A stretch of DNA of 64,000 bases from Streptomyces sp. ITFR-21 (GTDB taxonomy: Bacteria > Actinomycetota > Actinomycetes > Streptomycetales > Streptomycetaceae). This document shows, piece by piece, positions 51,788-59,570 of this stretch (positions are counted from its first letter, which is position 1; each line of letters begins with the position of its first letter). The stretch covers positions 558,001 through 622,000 of the forward strand of contig NZ_CP134605.1 of assembly GCF_031844685.1 (NCBI RefSeq). Reading direction: 5' to 3'. Below the pieces are notes generated by a model, which worked only from the letters and a program-made list of their open reading frames with translations, ran no database searches and was not told the origin of the DNA. Both the position numbers and the translations under genes were made by a program.

Positions 51788-52795
51788 GTGAGGCGGATCC
51801 TGGTACTGGGCGGCGGCGGCTTCCTCGGCGCGGCGGTCCTGGCCCGGCTGGGCCGGCCGGCAGCCGCTGCCCCCGACGCACGGGCCGCCCCCGGCGGCGG
51901 CCCGCGGGTGCGGCTGCTGCGCGGAGAGCGCTCCCCCGGCTTCGACCTGCTGGCGGACCTCGCCGTCGTACCGGTCGACGTGCTGGCCGGGCGGCTCGCC
52001 GAGCTGTCGCCCGACGTGGTGGTCAACTGCGCCGGGGCGGTGGCGGGCGCGGCGAGCGAGGTGTGCGCGGTCGACGCGCGCGGGCCGGCCGCCCTGGCGG
52101 AGGCGATGGCACTGGCGGTCCCCTCGGCCCGGCTGGTGCACCTGGGGTCGGCGGCGGAGTACGGGCCGGCGGAGGGGAAGGCGCTCTCCGAGAGCGCACC
52201 GGCCCGGCCCACCGGGGTGTACGGCACGGCGAAGCTCGCGGGCACGCTCGCGGTGACCGGTTCCGGGCTCGACTCCGTGGTGCTGCGGGTGTTCAACCCG
52301 GTGGGGGCGGGCGCCCCGGTCACCGGGCTGCCCGGAAGGCTCGCCGCCGCCTTCCGGGACACGCCGCCGCACGGCACCGTGCGGACCGGCAGCCTAACCG
52401 GGTACCGTGACTTCGTGGACGTGCGCGACGTGGCCGAGGCGGTGGCACTGGCCGCCGTCGCGGCCGGCCCCCTCCCCCCGGTGGTCAACATCGGTTCGGG
52501 CCGCGGGGTGCGGGCCCGCACCCTCGCCGAGACGCTCGCGGCCATCGCGGGATTCGGCGGACGTATCGAGGAGTCGGGCCCGGGATCGGCCAACTCAGCC
52601 CCCCTGGACTGGAGCCAGGCCGACATCACACTGGCCGCCCGCGCCCTCGGCTGGCTCCCGGCCCGTACGCTGCGCGACGCGCTCACGTCGCTGTGGCAGG
52701 CCACCGCCACGCCCGCGCCCGCGGGGTCCGCGAGCCGGGTCCCCGGAGGCGGCGGGGGCTCCCGGTCGTCCGCCGCCGCGCGGAACTCCCCGTGA
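51788..52795 (+). CDS. Second NAD-dependent epimerase/dehydratase-like SDR
   Basis: The 335-residue protein starts at a GTG six bases after the previous stop. It has a Gly-rich NAD loop (LVLGGGGFLGAAVLARLG), HLGSAAEYGPAE for the active-site Ser, and VYGTAKLAGTLAV holding the YxxxK pair, followed by GYRDFVDVRDVAEAVALA. It is a divergent member of the nucleotide-sugar SDR group. A C-terminal Gly/Ser-rich tail of about 30 residues is extra. It may work in sequence with the LegB-like enzyme on the same sugar nucleotide. Its stop overlaps the next start (GTGA). Confidence 0.83.
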   Translation: MRRILVLGGGGFLGAAVLARLGRPAAAAPDARAAPGGGPRVRLLRGERSPGFDLLADLAVVPVDVLAGRLAELSPDVVVNCAGAVAGAASEVCAVDARGPAALAEAMALAVPSARLVHLGSAAEYGPAEGKALSESAPARPTGVYGTAKLAGTLAVTGSGLDSVVLRVFNPVGAGAPVTGLPGRLAAAFRDTPPHGTVRTGSLTGYRDFVDVRDVAEAVALAAVAAGPLPPVVNIGSGRGVRARTLAETLAAIAGFGGRIEESGPGSANSAPLDWSQADITLAARALGWLPARTLRDALTSLWQATATPAPAGSASRVPGGGGGSRSSAAARNSP

Positions 52796-53466
52796 GCGGC
52801 GCCGGCGATCCCGCCGGGGGCACGCTGCTGGTGCCGCTCTACGTCCATCCCGCCGTCGACCCGGCGGCGTGGCGGGCGTTGGAGGCGCTCGGCCCGCGGC
52901 TCTACGGTGTCGTGGTGAACGCGGCCGACGGACCCGGCCCCCGGGTGGACGGCGTCATGGCGCAGGCCGCAAGCAGACTGCGCGGGGCCGGGATCCGGCT
53001 GCTCGGGTACGTCGACACCCGCTACGGAAAGCGGCCGCCGGTGGCGGCGCTGCGGGACCTGCGGCGGCACCGGGTCTGGTACGGCGTCGACGGGGTGTTC
53101 TTCGACCAGGTGTCGGCCGGGCCCGAACAGCTGCCGTACTACCGGCGGTTGGGGTGGGCCGCCCGGCGCTGCGGAGCGCGGGCCGTCGTCCTCAACCCGG
53201 GGGTGCACCCCCATCCGGGATACGCGGCCCTCGCCGACGTGCTGGTCACCTTCGAGGGCAGCTGGGAGCGGTACGCCGAGGTCCGGGTGCCGGGGTGGAC
53301 GGCGGGCCTGCGCCCGGCGCGCCTGTGCCACCTGGTGTACGACGTCCCGCCCGGTGAGGGCGTCACGGTGGCCCGTACGGCCGCCCGGCTCGGCGCCGGA
53401 GTGCACTGCGCCGTACCGGACGGGCCGCCCAACCCGTGGCGCCATGTGCCGGGCGGCGCCGCGTGA
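52792..53466 (+). CDS. Spherulin-4/Sph3-like protein (GH135)
   Basis: The 224-residue protein is of the spherulation-specific family 4 type, whose fungal member Sph3 is a GH135 hydrolase needed for galactosaminogalactan synthesis. It shows the barrel start LLVPLYVHPAVDPAAWRALE, then YVDTRYGKRPPVAALRDLRR, GVDGVFFDQVSAGPEQLPYY (Asp105) and VTFEGSW (Glu155). Fungal Sph3 has Asp-Glu at the first site as I recall; here it is Asp105-Gln106, so catalysis may differ. No signal peptide is seen, which suggests a cytoplasmic location unless export is linked to a partner. Both ends overlap neighbouring genes by GTGA. Confidence 0.85.
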   Translation: MSGAGDPAGGTLLVPLYVHPAVDPAAWRALEALGPRLYGVVVNAADGPGPRVDGVMAQAASRLRGAGIRLLGYVDTRYGKRPPVAALRDLRRHRVWYGVDGVFFDQVSAGPEQLPYYRRLGWAARRCGARAVVLNPGVHPHPGYAALADVLVTFEGSWERYAEVRVPGWTAGLRPARLCHLVYDVPPGEGVTVARTAARLGAGVHCAVPDGPPNPWRHVPGGAA

Positions 53467-54428
53467 GCCGCCGCGTGAGCCGCCGCTCGGTCGGGGCGCC
53501 GCTCGCCCCGGCCCGGGCGCTGGCCGTCTGCGGACTGCTGCTGCTCGCGGGCTGCTCTGCCCCCGGCTCCGGTGACAACGCCGGGGCGGGCCCGCCGCCC
53601 GCCCCGGCCACCGCGCCCGGGTCCAACCGCGGCACCGCCTCCGCATCCGCGTCCTCGCCCGTCTCCACGCCCGGCTCCGGGCCCGCCTCCGCCCCCGGCT
53701 CCGCGTCGGCCCCGGTCGCCGCGGCGCCGGCCCGGTGGCAGCCGCGCCCGGGCACGCCCTGGCAGTGGCAGCTCAGCGGCACCGTGGACACCTCGGTCCA
53801 GGTGCCGGTCTACGACATCGACGGCTTCGAGAACGGCGCCGACGTCGTACGGCGGCTGCATGCCGCCGGGCGCAAGGTGATCTGCTATGTCAACGTCGGC
53901 GGGTGGGAGTCCTTCCGGCCGGACGCGAAGGACTTCCCGGCCGCGCTGCTCGGCAAGGGCGACGGCTGGCCGGGTGAGCGCTGGCTGGACATCCGCCGCA
54001 CCGCTGTCCTGCGCCCGCTGCTCGCGGCCCGCTTCGACATGTGCCGGGCCAAGGGCTTCGACGCGGTGGAACCCGACCTCGCCGACGGCTACGCCAACGA
54101 CACGGGCTTCCCGCTGACGGCCGGTCAGCAGCTCGCCTTCAACCGGATGGTCGCGGACCTGGCCCACCGGCGCGGGCTCGCGGTGGGCCTGAAGAACGAC
54201 GTCGACCAGGTCGGGGAGCTGGTCGACGACTTCGACTTCTCGGTGGACGAGCAGTGCGCCGAGTTCGACGAGTGCGACGCGCTGACGCCCTTCGTAGCCG
54301 CCGACAAGGCGGTGTTCCACGTCGAGTACGAGCTGAGGACGGATCAGTTCTGCTTGGACAGCCGGAGGTTGCGGCTCAGCTCGATGCTCAAGCATCTGAG
54401 CCTGGACGCGTGGCGGCGACCCTGCTGA
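53463..54428 (+). CDS. GH114 endo-alpha-1,4-polygalactosaminidase, lipoprotein
   Basis: The 321-residue protein starts at GTG overlapping the previous stop. A lipobox LLLLAGCSAPG marks it as a membrane-anchored lipoprotein. A Ser/Pro/Ala-rich spacer (about 35-90) leads to a GH114 TIM barrel: WQWQLSGTVDTSVQVPVYD, KVICYVNVGGWESFRPDAKD, FDAVEPDLADGYAND with Asp205, and DFSVDEQCAEFDEC with Glu263. These two are the likely catalytic acids, as in Ega3. The enzyme would cut alpha-1,4-linked galactosamine polymer at the cell surface. It closes the eight-gene operon and is the strongest clue to the polymer's nature. Confidence 0.9.
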   Translation: MSRRVSRRSVGAPLAPARALAVCGLLLLAGCSAPGSGDNAGAGPPPAPATAPGSNRGTASASASSPVSTPGSGPASAPGSASAPVAAAPARWQPRPGTPWQWQLSGTVDTSVQVPVYDIDGFENGADVVRRLHAAGRKVICYVNVGGWESFRPDAKDFPAALLGKGDGWPGERWLDIRRTAVLRPLLAARFDMCRAKGFDAVEPDLADGYANDTGFPLTAGQQLAFNRMVADLAHRRGLAVGLKNDVDQVGELVDDFDFSVDEQCAEFDECDALTPFVAADKAVFHVEYELRTDQFCLDSRRLRLSSMLKHLSLDAWRRPC

Positions 54429-54450
54429 ACGCGCCCCTGCCGAGTGCGGA

Positions 54451-54472
54451 CCGGCTGCCGGCCGACAGCCGG
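54451..54472 (+). terminator. Hairpin after the polysaccharide operon
   Basis: CCGGCTG (54451-54457) and CAGCCGG (54466-54472) form a 7-bp stem, 22 nt past the GH114 stop. It is a modest terminator candidate with no U-tract. Confidence 0.4.
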
Positions 54473-54585
54473 CGGATCCCGAAGGCCGGGCGTCCGCGCC
54501 CGGTGAGCGGCCGCGGGGCATACTGCGGCACATGCTCCGCCTCGACACCGCGGCCGGCCCGGACCGGTTCGCCCGGAACCGGCTC

Positions 54586-54999
54586 ATGACCGGCCGGCCG
54601 CTGCTGATCGTGGACGGCGCGAACGTCGTCGGTTCCGTACCGGACGGCTGGTGGCGCGATCGGCGCGGCGCGGCCGAGCGGTTGCGGGACGCGCTGGTGC
54701 CGCTGGCGGGCGGCGGTCTGGCCGCGGACAGCGGCGCCGCCGCGTGGGCGGTGGGCGTGCCGCTGGAGGTCGTGCTGGTGGTGGAGGGCGCCGCCCGCGG
54801 GATCGGCCCGGTGCCGGGGGTACGGGTGGAGTCCGCGCCGGGCAGCGGTGACGACCTGATCGCGGAGCTCGCCGCCCGGGCCCGTACCGCCGACCCGGAC
54901 GGCCACTGCCTGGTGGTGACGGCGGACCGGGAGCTGCGCCGCCGGGTGGCGGCGGCGGGAGCGTCGTACGCCGGTCCGCGCTCGGTCCGCCGCGGCTGA
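54586..54999 (+). CDS. NYN/YacP-like nuclease-fold protein
   Basis: The 137-residue protein has PIN/NYN-like features: LLIVDGANVVGSVPDGWWRD at the N-terminus with an early Asp, then SAPGSGDDLIAELAARA and LVVTADRELRRRVAAAG, which carry further acidic residues. Together these could form a metal-binding acidic cluster. Database relatives are often labelled NTP pyrophosphohydrolase or YacP-like. Function is unproven. ATG at 54586 fits the conserved start; an in-frame ATG at 54532 would add 18 residues. Confidence 0.7.
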   Translation: MTGRPLLIVDGANVVGSVPDGWWRDRRGAAERLRDALVPLAGGGLAADSGAAAWAVGVPLEVVLVVEGAARGIGPVPGVRVESAPGSGDDLIAELAARARTADPDGHCLVVTADRELRRRVAAAGASYAGPRSVRRG

Positions 55000-55061
55000 T
55001 CCCGGGCCCGGCGGAATCCGCCGCCGGACGCCGCCTGGAGCAGCGCCTCCAGGGGGAAACC

Positions 55062-55465
55062 ATGGAGTACGTCACAGCCGTCGTCATGCTGCCGCTGACC
55101 ACGTGCGGCAGCGGCGGGTCCCGCCCGCCGCCCCGTCCCCGAGCGGCACGTCGGCCGCCGGCACGACGAGCGCTCCGGGCGCCACCGCCACCGGGGTCCC
55201 CGCGGACGACGCGGACCCGGTGGACGGCGCGTCGTTCTGCGCGTTCCTCACCGAGGAGGCGCCCAAGCTCAAGGCCGCCGGATCCACCGCCGGCGCGGAG
55301 GCGGAACTCGCGATCGACCTCGCCGGCTGGATCGAGGAGCACCCGGAGCGGAAGCCGCGGACGGGGGCGGACCTCGACGCCGCCTCGGAGCCGACCTGCC
55401 CGAAGGTGCGTGCCTCAGTGGTCGCCTCGGTGGGCGCGGGGAGTTTCCAGGAGTCGCCGGGCTGA
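55062..55465 (+). pseudogene. Putative lipoprotein gene with a frameshift
   Basis: The ATG at 55062 opens a lipoprotein-like N-terminus (VTAVVMLPLTTCGSGGS). Within about 40 nt of the Cys codon this frame turns Arg/Pro-rich. The continuation that looks like protein lies in another frame: GASFCAFLTEEAPKLKAAGS to VRASVVASVGAGSFQESPG, ending at 55465. A one-base deletion near 55105-55140 would explain the switch. The mature part is a small acidic helical domain with two Cys. A sequencing error is an alternative. Confidence 0.5.
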
Positions 55466-55490
55466 CCGGCGGTACCCCGGCCGGGCCCGG

Positions 55491-55643
55491 TCAGTGCCGG
55501 GGCTCGGCCGCGCGGGGGGTCTGGGGCTCGGGCTGCTCCGCGGCGTCGGGCGCGGGAACGTGGAAGGGGTCGGCGGAGGGGCGGGCGCCCGGTGCGCGGA
55601 CGGGTTCGACGTGCTCCGGATCGGAGAAGAGCTGTTCGGTCAT
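55491..55643 (-). CDS. Small hypothetical protein (50 aa)
   Basis: A GGGGGACCC lies upstream of the ATG at 55643. The product, MTEQLFSDPEHVEPVRAPGA and 30 more residues, is Pro/Ala/Glu-rich and disordered-looking, with no signal or membrane segment. The family is not recognised. Its reality rests on codon pattern and ribosome site only. Confidence 0.4.
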   Translation of the reverse strand: MTEQLFSDPEHVEPVRAPGARPSADPFHVPAPDAAEQPEPQTPRAAEPRH

Positions 55644-55988
55644 GGGTCCCCCATCGGGTGAAGTGCTGGTGGCGGCCGGCCGGCGGACCGCCGGCGGCAT
55701 GGGCCGTACTCACAGTGTGCCCTCTCCCGGTGATCCGCGGGTTCGCCCCGCCGCTGCTTCTTCGCCCGGCCGGCCGGGCCGCCACTGCTTGGGCCGGATA
55801 TGCGGCGGTACGGGAGCGGGGCCGGTGGCGGGCGTCACGTACCGGCCGGCGGCCCGCGCGGTGGACGGGCCGCGGTCCCCCGGTCCGCGCTGCCCCGGTC
55901 CGGTCCCGGCCCGGCGGTGCGGCGGCGGCCGACCGCGGTGTCCGAAACCCGCCAGCGGTCCCGCTCGGGCGCTGCGCATACGGGACAG

Positions 55989-56847
55989 GTGACGCAGCAG
56001 GGGGACAGCAGGTACGAGGCGGTGCGGAGCCGGGACGCGCGCTTCGACGGGGTGTTCTTCTTCGCCGTCGCCACCACCGGGATCTACTGCCGGCCGAGCT
56101 GTCCCGCGGTCACCCCGGCCCGGCGGAACGTACCGTTCTTCACGGCGGCGGCGGGCGCGCAGGCGGCCGGTTTCCGGGCCTGCCGGCGGTGCCGTCCGGA
56201 CGCGGTGCCGGGCTCGGCGGACTGGAACGCGCGGGCCGATGTCGTCGGGCCGGCGGTGCGGCTGATCGGGGACGGCGTCGTCGACCGGGAGGGCGTGGCC
56301 GGGCTGGCCGCGCGGCTCGGCTACAGCACGCGGCAGGTGCAGCGCAGCGCCAGCTCAACGCCGAACTGGACGCCGGACCGGTCGCGTTGGCTCGGGCGCA
56401 GCGCGGGTACTGCTGCAGACCACGTTGATGCGAACCGCTCCCGGCACCCTGCGGCGCCCTGACCCGCCTCTTCCCGCAGCCCTCGGCGCTGGCCGGCGCC
56501 GACCTGGACGGCCTCGGCCTGTCCGCGGACCGGCGCGCCGCGCTCCGTACCGTCGCCGCCGCTCTCGCCGACGGTGCCGTCCGACTGACCCGGGCGCCGA
56601 CCGCGATGTGGCCGAGCGCGCCCTGCTGGCCCTGCCCGGGGTCACCCCCTGGACCGCCGGCTACATCCGGATGCGCGCCCTGGGCGACCCCGATGTGCTG
56701 CTCGCCCGCCCGGCCCCGGAAACGGCGGCGGCCTAACGCCCCTGGAGCAGCTACGCCACGCACTACCGGTGGGCCGCGGCGGCGCCCGGAGACGATACGG
56801 CGGAGGCCGCCTGCGGCGCCGACGCCGCCGGCCGCCCGCCGGTGTGA
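55989..56847 (+). pseudogene. alkA: Remnant of ada-alkA (Ada domain plus 3-methyladenine glycosylase)
   Basis: The frame from GTG at 55989 encodes the Ada metal-binding domain, [20 protein letters not shown] with Cys in CRPSC and [11 protein letters not shown], and an HTH part ([15 protein letters not shown]). Several indels then move the homology between frames. [18 protein letters not shown] lies in one frame, [20 protein letters not shown] in another, ALLALPGVTPWTAGYIRMRA in a third and PWSSYATHYRWAAAA at the end. Together they cover a bifunctional Ada/AlkA protein of about 480 residues, compressed into 859 bp, so large pieces are missing. This gene is dead. Confidence 0.85.
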
Positions 56848-56869
56848 GCGCGGGACGCTCGCGGTCCGG

Positions 56870-58051
56870 CTACGAACGGCCCCCGCTGCTGCGGGAGGTG
56901 CGGCGCCGGTGCTCCTCCTCGAAGAGTTCGAGGAACCGGCGGGCGCTCGCGTCGGGTTCGGCGAGGTCGTCCTCGTGGGCGCTGCGGGACTGCTCCGGCA
57001 GACGCGAGTCGGTGGGGAGCGGGTCGAGGTCCGAGGGGCGGGGGCCCTCGGGTCCGTCCGGGCCGACCCGGACCAGGCGTTCGACCCGGACGATACGGAA
57101 GTGGCGGCCGGCCACGTCGAGTTCGTCGGGCTGCTCGGCGTCGAGGCGGTCGGCGGCGCGCTTGTAGACCTCGTGCTCCTCGGGGGTGAGGTCCTGCTGC
57201 CAGGGGACGAGGACCCGCAGGTGGACGGCGAGGCCGTCGCGGGCGTCGCGCGGGGCGGCGGCGGTGCCCGTGGAGTGGGGGCGCCAGCGCCCGCCCTCGC
57301 GTTCGGCGGTCATGAAGGTGGCGGGCAGCAGGACCGTACCGGGGTGGGTGCGGGCGGCGGTCCGGGAGTCGTCGTAGACGTCGCTGGGCACGGTGTCGTT
57401 CTTGCGCAGGGCGGCGAGGAGTTCGGCCTCGATGGCGCCTTCCGACGTGCCGGGCGGGGCCGGGTCGATGACCAGTCCCGCAGCCGGGTCGGGGGTGGCC
57501 ACCGGGTCGCCGGTACGGCCGGGGCCGGGCGCCGGGTCCGGGTCGGTGGCGCGCGGCGGCTCGGGGCCGTCGGGGCCCATCCGGATGAAGCGCTCGGCCC
57601 GCACCACCCGGAACCGCTCGCCGCGGACGGTCAGTTCGTCGGGGGCGTCGTCCTGGTCGAGCAGGTCGCCGGCCGCGAGGTACTCGGCGCGGGCGGCGCT
57701 GCCGGCCGGCTCCGCCCCGGCGAGCGCGCGGAAGTGGGAGCCGAGGCTGTCGCGGGCGTCCTGCGGCGCGAGGCCGGAGAAGTACGGCTGCAGCTCCCAG
57801 CCGCCCTCAGCGCGTTCGCGGGCCACTCCGAAGACCGGGCCGCCCGCCAGCAGGGTGGACGGATAGGTCTTGCGGGCCTTCCACGCCTCCACGTCGGCGA
57901 GCGCCGCGACCGGGGACCCCGGTTCCGGCGCGGGGTCGAGGACGGGGTCCGGCGCACGGTCCGACGTGGGATCCGGCGCGGGATCGGGCGCGGAGTCCGG
58001 AGTGGGGTCCGGTGCGCTCCGATAAGCGGAATCGTCGCCGTACGGATTCAT
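56870..58051 (-). CDS. DUF5954-like protein
   Basis: The 393-residue protein starts at ATG 58051 with GGAGG upstream. It has an N-terminal Asp-Pro repeat tail and two similar halves. Each half includes a GPVFG- or LLPATF-type strand, a PQDARDSLGSHFRAL / PRDARDGLAVHLRVL helix and an FRVVRAERFIRMGPDGPEPP / FRIVRVERLVRVGPDGPEGP strand. This duplicated pattern is the DUF5954 type known from Streptomyces. It is soluble and very acidic. The function is unknown. Confidence 0.78.
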   Translation of the reverse strand: MNPYGDDSAYRSAPDPTPDSAPDPAPDPTSDRAPDPVLDPAPEPGSPVAALADVEAWKARKTYPSTLLAGGPVFGVARERAEGGWELQPYFSGLAPQDARDSLGSHFRALAGAEPAGSAARAEYLAAGDLLDQDDAPDELTVRGERFRVVRAERFIRMGPDGPEPPRATDPDPAPGPGRTGDPVATPDPAAGLVIDPAPPGTSEGAIEAELLAALRKNDTVPSDVYDDSRTAARTHPGTVLLPATFMTAEREGGRWRPHSTGTAAAPRDARDGLAVHLRVLVPWQQDLTPEEHEVYKRAADRLDAEQPDELDVAGRHFRIVRVERLVRVGPDGPEGPRPSDLDPLPTDSRLPEQSRSAHEDDLAEPDASARRFLELFEEEHRRRTSRSSGGRS

Positions 58052-58199
58052 GCCTCCAGCATGCCCATTCGACACGCCGATGGGGAGGGGTTCGGGGAAA
58101 GGCGCCCTCTTGACAGCCCGATCGCGCTACCCGCGTCCACCGGCCAGTAGACCCGCCGCCGGGCCCCGCGGCACGGACGGCCGCGGTCCCGTCGCGGCC

Positions 58200-59411
58200 T
58201 CATCCGGCAGCCGCCGCCAGCATCCGGCCGATGCCCTCCGGGGAGAGCAGGTGCTGCACGGCGAGCCGGCGCGCGCCCTCGACACCCGCCCGCCGGCCGA
58301 GCACGGTGGTCTCGATGGCGACGGTCCTGGTGGCCAGCGGCAGCGCCCGGCGGTAGACGGCGGCGCGGATGTCGGCGAGCAGGTCGTCGTGGAGGCTGGC
58401 GATGCTGCCGCCGAGGACGATGGTGTCGGGGTTGTAGAAGCTGACCAGCGAGGCCAGTACCTCCCCGATCCGCCGGGCCGCCAGCCGTACCTGCCGGCGG
58501 GCCAGCGGATCGCCGGCCGCGACCAGCCGCACCACGTCGGCGGCGCGCTCGGCGGGAAGTCCCGCCTCGCGCAGGGTGGCGGCGACGGCCGCGCCGGAGG
58601 CGACCGCCTCGACGCAGCCGGTGTTGCCGCAGTGGCACAGCACGTGGTCGTGGCCCGGCACCGGGATGTGACCGATGTCACCGGCCGCGCCCGACGCGCC
58701 GCGGTGCACCACGCCGCCCGAGACGATGCCGCAGCCGATCCCGGTACCCACCTTGACGTACAGCAGGTGCGCGGTCGCCGGGCGGTGGCCGTACTCCCCC
58801 AGCGCCATCATGTTGACGTCGTTGTCGACGAGGACGGGCGCGTCGTACCGGCCGGCGAAGAAGTCGGGAACGCGGTAGCCGTCCCAGCCGCGCATGATCG
58901 GCGGGCGCACAACCGTACCGGTGCTCGCCTCGACCGGCCCCGGCACGCCGATACTGATCGCCCGCACGTGCGCCGCGGGGTGTCCGGCGGCGGCCAGCAG
59001 CCGGCCCAGCTGCCCGTGCAGACCGGTGAGCACGGCGTGCGGCCCGTCGTTGATGTCAAGGTCGGCGGTGGCCTCGGCCAGTACGGTGCCGCCGAGTTCG
59101 AAGACCGCGACGGTGCTGTGCGTGGCGCCGAGATCCACCGCGCACACCACGGCGGCGTGCGAGGCGAGTTGCAGGGTGAGCGGCGGCCGGCCCCGGTCGG
59201 TGGCCACGGTGCCGGTCTCCACCAGCAGGCCGCGCTCGATCAGCAGGTCCACCCGCTGCGCGACGGCCGCGCGGGACAGCCCGGTGGCGGTGGCGAGTTG
59301 GCTGCGGCGGGTGGCGCCGCCGGCCACCAGGCCGGCGAGCTCGCTGAGCGCGGCCAGCTGCCGGTCGGCTGCGGGCCGCGCCGCCGGGGAAGTACCTGCT
59401 GGTGCCGTCAC
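58200..59411 (-). CDS. ROK-family transcriptional repressor
   Basis: The 403-residue protein begins at GTG 59411. It has an N-terminal winged helix-turn-helix (GGATRRSQLATATGLSRAAV) joined to a ROK sugar-kinase-like domain: AVDLGATHSTVAVFELGG, SIGVPGPVEASTG, the zinc-site HCGNTGCVEAVASG with its CxCG-type Cys cluster, and GEVLASLVSFYNPDTIVLGG. ROK repressors of this kind sense sugars. It is divergent from a four-gene sugar-oxidation operon, sharing a compact promoter region, and very likely represses that operon and itself. Confidence 0.92.
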   Translation of the reverse strand: MTAPAGTSPAARPAADRQLAALSELAGLVAGGATRRSQLATATGLSRAAVAQRVDLLIERGLLVETGTVATDRGRPPLTLQLASHAAVVCAVDLGATHSTVAVFELGGTVLAEATADLDINDGPHAVLTGLHGQLGRLLAAAGHPAAHVRAISIGVPGPVEASTGTVVRPPIMRGWDGYRVPDFFAGRYDAPVLVDNDVNMMALGEYGHRPATAHLLYVKVGTGIGCGIVSGGVVHRGASGAAGDIGHIPVPGHDHVLCHCGNTGCVEAVASGAAVAATLREAGLPAERAADVVRLVAAGDPLARRQVRLAARRIGEVLASLVSFYNPDTIVLGGSIASLHDDLLADIRAAVYRRALPLATRTVAIETTVLGRRAGVEGARRLAVQHLLSPEGIGRMLAAAAG

Positions 59412-59492
59412 CCGTCGCGCCCGCCTTCCGTCGCCGCCCGCGGCGGGCCCCGCGCCGACCGCTCGCGCCGATCACCCGCGTATTTATGACAG

Positions 59493-59520
59493 AACATAGC
59501 GGAAACATTGCCATTGTCAA
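59493..59520 (-). promoter_or_regulatory. Promoter of the ROK repressor gene
   Basis: On the minus strand TTGACA (59515-59520) and TATGTT (59493-59498) are 16 nt apart. This is a near-consensus promoter in an A/T-rich island. Confidence 0.65.
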
Positions 59521-59542
59521 CCGAAACAACGGTGGATAGCGT
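59514..59542 (+). promoter_or_regulatory. Promoter of the sugar catabolic operon
   Basis: TTGTCA (59514-59519) and TAGCGT (59537-59542) are 17 nt apart. The -35 boxes of the two divergent promoters overlap, so one bound repressor could silence both directions. Confidence 0.6.
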
Positions 59543-59570
59543 TTTCTCCAGGCCGAAAGGGAGGGCATTC

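Noticed and set aside
51923..51936. GAGAGCGCTCCC-like site
   Set aside because: Inside an SDR gene in the middle of the operon, with no promoter context.
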